64,000 nucleotides of DNA from an uncultured beta proteobacterium (GTDB lineage Bacteria; Pseudomonadota; Gammaproteobacteria; Burkholderiales; Burkholderiaceae_C), in the NCBI GenBank assembly GCA_903853895.1, contig CAINUX010000203.1, positions 44,006 through 108,005 on the forward strand, given 5' to 3'. Under the pieces are notes generated by a model, which saw nothing but the letters and a program-made list of their open reading frames with translations, made no database searches and was not told the DNA's origin. The translations under genes were made by a program, and so were the position numbers. Position 1 is the stretch's first letter, and the number at the start of each line of letters is the position of its first letter. Below, in pieces: positions 58,934-64,000 of the stretch.

Positions 58934-61493
58934 ACGTAACAAACGGCGCCGTCACCGGAAGGCGCAGCACAAACCGGGTACCTTCACCCATCACGGTGTG
59001 GACCTCGATCTGGCCGCCCAGCACGCTGGTCACAATGTTGTGGACGATGTGCAGGCCCAGACCCGAACCACCCTGGCCCAAGCGGGTGGTGAAAAAGGGG
59101 TCAAAGATGCGCTTTACATGTTCGGGTGCAATACCGCGCCCGTTGTCATGCACCGTGATTTGCACATGACCGGCAATTCCCGCCAGGCCCAGGATATCGA
59201 TACGACCAGCGTGGCCAGGGGTAAAGCCATGCACGGCGGCGTTGTCAATCAAGTTGGTGAGCACCTGCACCAGTGGTCCCGGGAAGCTGTCCATCATCAA
59301 ACCGCGAACGACGTCGGTGTGCACCGCGCAGTGTGCGCGCCGAGTAGCCGGGCTGATGGTCAGCACCACTTCATCCACCAGACCCGCCAAATCAAAGCTC
59401 CGGCGCTGCGCACTGGTCTGGTCCACGGCAATCTGTTTGAAGCTCGAAACCAGGGTTGCCGAGCGGCTCAAGCTGCGCACCAGCAGGTCGGCTGCCATCT
59501 GCGTTTCCTGGATGAAAAGTTCAAGGGCGGAGCGCTGCATGGGCTGTTTGACGGCCAAGGCAAATGCCCGCGTGCGTTCGTCCAAGGCGCTGGCCACCGT
59601 CAGGCCATTGCCGATGGGCGTGTTGAGCTCATGTGCGACACCTGCTACCAGGGCCCCCAATGACGCCAGCTTTTCCGACTGTACTAGGCTGTCGCGGGCC
59701 AGCTCAATGGTGCGCATGGCCTGCGACAAATCGGCATTGGCGGCTTGCAGCTGCTCGGTGCGCTGGTTGACGCGCTCTTCCAGACTGGCATTGAGCTCTT
59801 CTACCTTTTGCTGGGTGCGCAGCTGTTCGGTGATGTCAAACAAGGTGGTGACCAGCATCTTGCGATGCGGTTCCTGGATAACCCTGGCGTAAATGGAGAC
59901 CCACAGATGCCGGCCATCGGCATGGCGCACCTGCACCACCCAGTTGTCAATCGATGTTGACTCCTGCCGCAATTCACGCGCGGTCACGGCGTCATGCGGA
60001 TGGACCCAAAGTCCCAACTCAGAAGTAGACAGCGCGGCGGTGGTCGCCTTGTCATATCCAAATGTTGCGTAAAAGGCTGCGTTGCGGTAGTACGTGGTGT
60101 AGTCGTCCGAATCAAAACTGTAGGATGTTGGCAGGGGCGACATTTCAAACAGGTTGGAGAAACGAGCCTCACTCTCCCGCAAGGCCCTTTCCGCCAGCGC
60201 CGCATCCGTTATATCGCGCACCACGGCGATCATGTAGCGCTCACCGCGCGACTCGAACACTGCTGCATAACCCAGACAATCGCGGACCGTGCCGTGGCGG
60301 TCGCACAGACTCACCGCAAAATCTCGTGCCTCCTTGTCGCGTGCAATGGTATGCATCAGAGCCTGGCGCTGATCGGCGTTGTGCCACAGGCCGATTTCCA
60401 CAGACGTGCGACCAATGACCTCCTCGCGGCTGTAGCCGGTAAAGCGCTCAAACGCCTCATTGACCTCGACATAGCGGCCGTCCGACGCTCTGGAAATCGA
60501 CATGAAGTCGGGCGTCAGGCGAAAGGCCACCACGAACTTTTCATGCAGCGCCAGCTCGTCGGTCACGTCGCGCGCAATCCAGACCGCGTGGGAATTGGTC
60601 TTCCCTTCCAGGTCAATCAGCACCGCGTTGGCAACAAAGTCCCGGATCTCCCCATCCTTGCGGCGAATCTGCGCCCTGCCGTCGAGCACGCTGCCCTCAC
60701 GCAACAGGGTCTCAACAATCGCGGCACGTTGCTCAGGGTGAACCCAGATATCCAGGTTGCCAATGGGGTGCCCAATGGCGTCCGCCCGCGAGTGACCGCC
60801 AATCTGCTCAAAGCCCTCGTTGGCATCAATTACGACGCCATCCGATAGTCGGGTGATGACGATCCAGTTGGGGCTGGCGTGGAAAACCCGCACGAACTTC
60901 TCGCTGGTGGCTTCACGTTCGGTAATATCGGTGGCTACCAGACCTACCCCGACAATCTGGCGTTGGGCGTCAACCAGCGGGAACTTGACCGCTTCCATCT
61001 GGCGCAACCCACTGCTGCTCTGGATGGGGACTTGGTAGCGCAGTGTTTCGCCTGTTTCCAAAACCCGCCGGTCGTTGGCGCGCACGGTTTCTGCCGTCTC
61101 GGCTGCCATGAAGTCGAGGTCCAGTTTTCCGGCTAGGGCCAGGGAGCTAATGCCGTGGGTGCGCTCAAATTCAGCGTTGGCGCTCAGGTAACGACCGTCT
61201 TTCCCTTTGGCAGCAATCACCATGGGCGCGTTGTCCATGAAGGTTTGCACCAACCGACTCTGATCTTTCTGTGCCTGGAGCTGGGTTTGCAGCGACCGCA
61301 TGGGGCACACCAGTCCCACGTAACCCAGCCAGTAAGCCCCTGCGGCCCCCAGAACCGCCAGCACAGCTATGGCGACCGCGGGCGCGCCCAACTGTGCACC
61401 GATGCCCGCCAGGGCCAGGGACGTCGCTGCGGTCAACACCCAGTGGACAAACAGAGTCACGGGACGCAAATTTTTATTAAATGGAGTGTTCAT
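58911..61493 (-). CDS. Multi-PAS membrane sensor histidine kinase
   Basis: This 860-residue kinase has two N-terminal membrane helices (about 10-35 and 38-62), four PAS domains (about 82-190, 200-310, 320-430, 440-555), a coiled coil (about 560-605) and the kinase core with phosphoacceptor His621 in GVAHELNTPIGN. An HATPase domain follows (VLTNLIDNAAVHGF, DNGRGI, GQGGSGLGLHIV). No receiver domain is attached and no response regulator is adjacent. It lies 39 nt after the ABC-2 permease on the same strand. The signal is unknown. Confidence 0.9.
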   Translation of the reverse strand: MNTPFNKNLRPVTLFVHWVLTAATSLALAGIGAQLGAPAVAIAVLAVLGAAGAYWLGYVGLVCPMRSLQTQLQAQKDQSRLVQTFMDNAPMVIAAKGKDGRYLSANAEFERTHGISSLALAGKLDLDFMAAETAETVRANDRRVLETGETLRYQVPIQSSSGLRQMEAVKFPLVDAQRQIVGVGLVATDITEREATSEKFVRVFHASPNWIVITRLSDGVVIDANEGFEQIGGHSRADAIGHPIGNLDIWVHPEQRAAIVETLLREGSVLDGRAQIRRKDGEIRDFVANAVLIDLEGKTNSHAVWIARDVTDELALHEKFVVAFRLTPDFMSISRASDGRYVEVNEAFERFTGYSREEVIGRTSVEIGLWHNADQRQALMHTIARDKEARDFAVSLCDRHGTVRDCLGYAAVFESRGERYMIAVVRDITDAALAERALRESEARFSNLFEMSPLPTSYSFDSDDYTTYYRNAAFYATFGYDKATTAALSTSELGLWVHPHDAVTARELRQESTSIDNWVVQVRHADGRHLWVSIYARVIQEPHRKMLVTTLFDITEQLRTQQKVEELNASLEERVNQRTEQLQAANADLSQAMRTIELARDSLVQSEKLASLGALVAGVAHELNTPIGNGLTVASALDERTRAFALAVKQPMQRSALELFIQETQMAADLLVRSLSRSATLVSSFKQIAVDQTSAQRRSFDLAGLVDEVVLTISPATRRAHCAVHTDVVRGLMMDSFPGPLVQVLTNLIDNAAVHGFTPGHAGRIDILGLAGIAGHVQITVHDNGRGIAPEHVKRIFDPFFTTRLGQGGSGLGLHIVHNIVTSVLGGQIEVHTVMGEGTRFVLRLPVTAPFVTSTVPERP

Positions 61494-61532
61494 TCTGCAC
61501 CAACACTCGCCAGCCGGGGCTGCGTGTTTTCG

Positions 61533-62387
61533 CTACTGCCGAAAGCGTTTGCGTGTCAGTGCCAGCGCCACCCAAAAAGATACCACCGTGTACGCCACCA
61601 GCACCGATGTGTGGCGCGCCACATCACTGGGCCACTGGTCCATGAACAGCGGGCGCACCAGCAGCACGGCGTTGCTCAGGGGCAGCCAGTCGGCCACCAC
61701 GCGCACGGCGTGGGGCAGTTGGTCGAGCGGAAAGAACACGCCGCTCAAGAACATCATGGGTGTCAGGAACAGCGTGAAGTAGTAGGTGAAAAAATCGTAG
61801 CCTTTGGCCAGCGCATTGAAAATCAGCGCAATACAGCTGAAGGTAATGCCCACGCCCAGCAGAATCGGCCAGGCCAGCAGCAGTTTCGGGCTGTGGCTGA
61901 TGCCCAGGGCCAGCATCACGCCCAGGATGGCGGTCACCGTGAACAGCGACTTGAAGGCCGCCCACAGCATCTCGGCCAGCACGATGTCGTCCAGGCCGAC
62001 CGGCGCATTCATGATGCCGTCCCATGTTTTTTGTACATGCATGCGTGAGAAGGCCGAGTACAGCGCCTCAAACGATGCGGCCTGCATGGCGCTCATGCAG
62101 ATCGAGCCGCTGGCCAGAAACAGGATGTAGGGCACCTGTACCGGGCCGGCGGGGCCTGGCACGGTGATCTGGCCGACCAGCGCACCCATGCCGTAGCCAA
62201 AGGCCACCAGCCACATCAACGGTTCGGCGATGTTGCCGACCAGGCTGGGAATGGCCAGCTTGCGCCACACCAGCAGGTTGCGCAGGAACACCGGCCAGAA
62301 GCGCAGCGACAGCTGTGGTGCCCGCCATACAGAGGAAATTGTGCCGCTAGCCCTCGTGGAGGTTGCGTTAATAGCTATTGTTTTCAT
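61533..62387 (-). CDS. ABC-2 type exporter permease, NodJ-like
   Basis: This 284-residue protein has six membrane helices and matches NodJ/ABC-2 permeases (FLRNLLVWRKLAIPSLVGNI; FGYGMGALVGQI; SFEALYSAFSRMHVQKTWDG; FLTPMMFLSGVFFPLDQLP). It pairs with the ATPase encoded 5 nt upstream. Its first 13 codons, including the ATG at 62387, lie inside a copy of the dispersed 41-bp repeat, so residues MKTIAINATSTRASG are not family sequence. The original start may have been near the LSLRFWPVFLRN segment. Substrate unknown; NodIJ relatives export lipo-oligosaccharides. Confidence 0.85.
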   Translation of the reverse strand: MKTIAINATSTRASGTISSVWRAPQLSLRFWPVFLRNLLVWRKLAIPSLVGNIAEPLMWLVAFGYGMGALVGQITVPGPAGPVQVPYILFLASGSICMSAMQAASFEALYSAFSRMHVQKTWDGIMNAPVGLDDIVLAEMLWAAFKSLFTVTAILGVMLALGISHSPKLLLAWPILLGVGITFSCIALIFNALAKGYDFFTYYFTLFLTPMMFLSGVFFPLDQLPHAVRVVADWLPLSNAVLLVRPLFMDQWPSDVARHTSVLVAYTVVSFWVALALTRKRFRQ

Positions 62388-62389
62388 AG
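62349..62389 (+). repeat. Dispersed 41-bp repeat, copy 6 (at the permease start)
   Basis: AGCCCTCG, 16 nt, AGCTAT, 7 nt, ATAG. The last block carries the start codon of the minus-strand permease gene, and the rest encodes its N-terminus. Confidence 0.78.
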
Positions 62390-62392
62390 TGA

Positions 62393-63316
62393 CTAAGCAT
62401 CCTCCCGGATCTGGCGGCCGGTGAGTTTGAGGAACAAATCCTCAAGATTGGCCGGGCGGTGCAGGGTGCGCAACTGCGGGTGGGCGTGCAGGGCCTGCAG
62501 CAGGGCTGCGGCGTTGCCTGTGTAAAAGAACACGGTTTCGCCGCTCACTTCCACGCGCGAGGCCAGCGAGCGCAGGGGGCCCTCGGCGACGGCCAGCGCA
62601 CCCACGCCAAACACCTCCACCACATCGGGCTCCAGGTGCTGGGCGATCAGGTCGCGCGGCCGCCCTTCAGCGATCTTCTTGCCGTGGTCCAGCACCAGCA
62701 GGCGGTTGCACAGGCGCTCGGCCTCGTCCATGAAATGGGTGGTCAGCAGGATGGACTTGCCCTGGCCTAGCAGCAGTTGCAGGCGCTCCCACATCAGGTG
62801 GCGGGCCTGCGGGTCCAACCCGGTGGTGGGCTCATCCAGCATCAGCAGTTTGGGGTCATTGACCAGGGCCCGGGCCAGCGACAGGCGCCGCTTCATGCCG
62901 CCGGACAGTTCGCCCGGTTTGGCATCGGCTTTGCTGGTCAGCGACGCAAATTCCAGCAGTGCCGGAATGCGTGCGCGAATCTGCGCATCCTTCATCCCGA
63001 AATAGCGGCCGTAGACCAACAGGTTCTCTGCGCACGTGAAGTCGGGGTCCAAGGTATCCATCTGGCTGACTACGCCCAACTGGGCCTTGATGGCCAACGC
63101 GTCTCTGGGCATCTCCAGCCCCAGGGCGTGGATGCTGCCGCTGTCGGGGGCGCTCAGGCCCAGGCACATGCGGATGGTAGTGGTCTTGCCGGCGCCGTTG
63201 GGGCCAATGACACCCAGGCATTCCCCAGGTCCGATCTCGAACGACAGGTCGTCGACGACGGTGGCGTCGCCATAGCGCTTGCTCAGGTGCTCGACCCGGA
63301 CCAGTGCGCTGGACAT
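62393..63316 (-). CDS. ABC exporter ATP-binding protein, NodI-like
   Basis: This 307-residue ATPase has Walker A GPNGAGKTT, the Q loop VVSQMDTLDPDFT, signature LSGGMKRR, Walker B LLMLDEPTTGLDP and the switch His in LLTTHFMDEAERL. The segment MDTLDPDFTCAENLLVYGRY is typical of NodI-like ATPases. It starts 2 nt after the AMP nucleosidase stop and is followed by its permease, so amn, ATPase, permease and the PAS kinase may form one transcript. Confidence 0.91.
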   Translation of the reverse strand: MSSALVRVEHLSKRYGDATVVDDLSFEIGPGECLGVIGPNGAGKTTTIRMCLGLSAPDSGSIHALGLEMPRDALAIKAQLGVVSQMDTLDPDFTCAENLLVYGRYFGMKDAQIRARIPALLEFASLTSKADAKPGELSGGMKRRLSLARALVNDPKLLMLDEPTTGLDPQARHLMWERLQLLLGQGKSILLTTHFMDEAERLCNRLLVLDHGKKIAEGRPRDLIAQHLEPDVVEVFGVGALAVAEGPLRSLASRVEVSGETVFFYTGNAAALLQALHAHPQLRTLHRPANLEDLFLKLTGRQIREDA

Positions 63317-63318
63317 GG

Positions 63319-64000
63319 CTACTGGAACGCCACTTCGGAGAAGCTGCGCAGCTTGCGGCTGTGCAGCTGTTCGGAGCCCTGGGCGCGCAGCAGCTCCACG
63401 GCGCGCATGCCGATGCGCAGGTGCTGGTCAACCCGTTCACGGTAGAAATGGTTGGCCATGCCGGGCAGCTTGATCTCGCCATGCAGTGGCTTGTCGCTGA
63501 CGCACAGCAGGGTTCCATACGGCACGCGGAAGCGAAAACCGTTGGCGGCGATGGTGGCGCTCTCCATGTCCAGGGCGATGGCGCGGCTCTGGCTGAAGCG
63601 GCGCTGGGGCTGGTTGTCGGGCAGCAGCTCCCAGTTGCGGTTGTCGGTGCTGGCCACGGTGCCGGTGCGCATGATGCTCTTCAGGGCCGGGCCCTTGATC
63701 TGCGTGACATCGGCCACGGCCTGTTCCAGTGCCACCTGGACCTCGGCCAGCGCCGGAATTGGTACCCACAGCGGCAGCTCTTCGTCCAGCACATGGTCCT
63801 CGCGCACATAGCCATGGGCCAAAACGTAGTCGCCCAGCTGCTGGCTGTTGCGTAGACCGGCGCAGTGGCCCAGCATGATCCAGGCGTGGGGGCGCAGTAC
63901 GGCGATGTGGTCGGTGATGTTCTTGGCATTGGCCGGGCCAACGCCGATGTTGACCATGGTGATGCCGGCGCGGTCAGCGCGTACCAGGTGGTAGCCCGGC
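63319..64000 (-). CDS. amn: AMP nucleosidase, C-terminal part (partial)
   Basis: The gene enters from the right edge. The visible 227 residues include PGYHLVRADRAGITMVNIGV, ITDHIAVLRPHAWIMLGHCA, GDYVLAHGYVREDHVLDEEL and ALDMESATIAANGFRFRVPY with LLCVSDKPLHGEIKLPGMAN, all matching the catalytic domain of Amn. The enzyme splits AMP into adenine and ribose 5-phosphate. The N-terminal regulatory half is outside the window. The stop lies 2 nt from the start of the ABC ATPase gene. Confidence 0.93.
   Translation of the reverse strand, partial: PGYHLVRADRAGITMVNIGVGPANAKNITDHIAVLRPHAWIMLGHCAGLRNSQQLGDYVLAHGYVREDHVLDEELPLWVPIPALAEVQVALEQAVADVTQIKGPALKSIMRTGTVASTDNRNWELLPDNQPQRRFSQSRAIALDMESATIAANGFRFRVPYGTLLCVSDKPLHGEIKLPGMANHFYRERVDQHLRIGMRAVELLRAQGSEQLHSRKLRSFSEVAFQ

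Overview
The window looks like chromosomal DNA from a GC-rich betaproteobacterium of the order Burkholderiales, most likely family Comamonadaceae (Rhodoferax/Polaromonas/Acidovorax type). This is inferred from gene content: holA near proA, proteobacterial-type gshA, a phasin, an MdlA/MdlB-like exporter pair, ohr/ohrR, queD/queE and a PEP-CTERM-type remnant. I saw no rRNA or tRNA gene, CRISPR array, prophage or intact insertion sequence. Most genes are housekeeping or environmental-response genes in short operons, many with ATGA start/stop overlaps.

Layout. 1-5.4 kb (minus): a secreted-protein stub, a trypsin-like PDZ-type protease, a YghU-type glutathione transferase, a decayed AAA ATPase gene, a SulP anion transporter and a phasin. 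5.7-13.8 kb (plus): ornithine cyclodeaminase and arginase (arginine to ornithine to proline), holA, a CorA-like transporter, a nucleotidyltransferase/HEPN pair whose HEPN member looks internally deleted, proA and gshA. 14-21.1 kb (plus): a TonB-dependent receptor with a strong terminator, Kup, a GNAT enzyme, a BenE-type transporter and gshB. 21.1-28 kb (minus) is the most striking locus: OmpA-like lipoprotein, exported WD40-caspase-like protease, CHASE2 adenylate cyclase and FecR-domain protein, tightly packed behind one candidate promoter. 28-30 kb (minus): YafJ-type amidotransferase, YbaN-like protein and a dihaem cytochrome c. 30-37.6 kb: an MdlA/B-like exporter, small proteins, a GT39-type glycosyltransferase, a PAP2 phosphatase and a globin. 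37.6-43.9 kb: DUF2520 protein, queE/queD, a second nucleotidyltransferase/HEPN pair, a broken PEP-CTERM gene and an SrkA-like kinase. 44-48 kb (minus): a protein kinase-Usp fusion behind a metallophosphoesterase, a DUF2855 protein and a small membrane protein. 48-52.4 kb (plus): hydrolase, GNAT, a distant Tgl-like transglutaminase homologue, an acyltransferase and a secreted protein. 52.4-64 kb: a LytS/LytTR two-component pair, ohr - P460-like cytochrome - ohrR, a divergent GMC oxidoreductase, a multi-PAS histidine kinase, an ABC-2 exporter and the C-terminal part of AMP nucleosidase.

The main structural discovery is a dispersed repeat of about 41 bp. I find six copies with exactly conserved internal spacing: AGCCCTCG, 16 nt, NGCTAY, 7 nt, ATAG. 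Two are intergenic, three lie inside genes (proA, the benE-like gene, the srkA-like gene), and one supplies the start codon and N-terminus of the ABC-2 permease. The three copies read antisense inside genes all use the same reading frame, so the element behaves like a coding-compatible miniature element.

All functional calls come from reading the sequence and from remembered family features. No database search was run.
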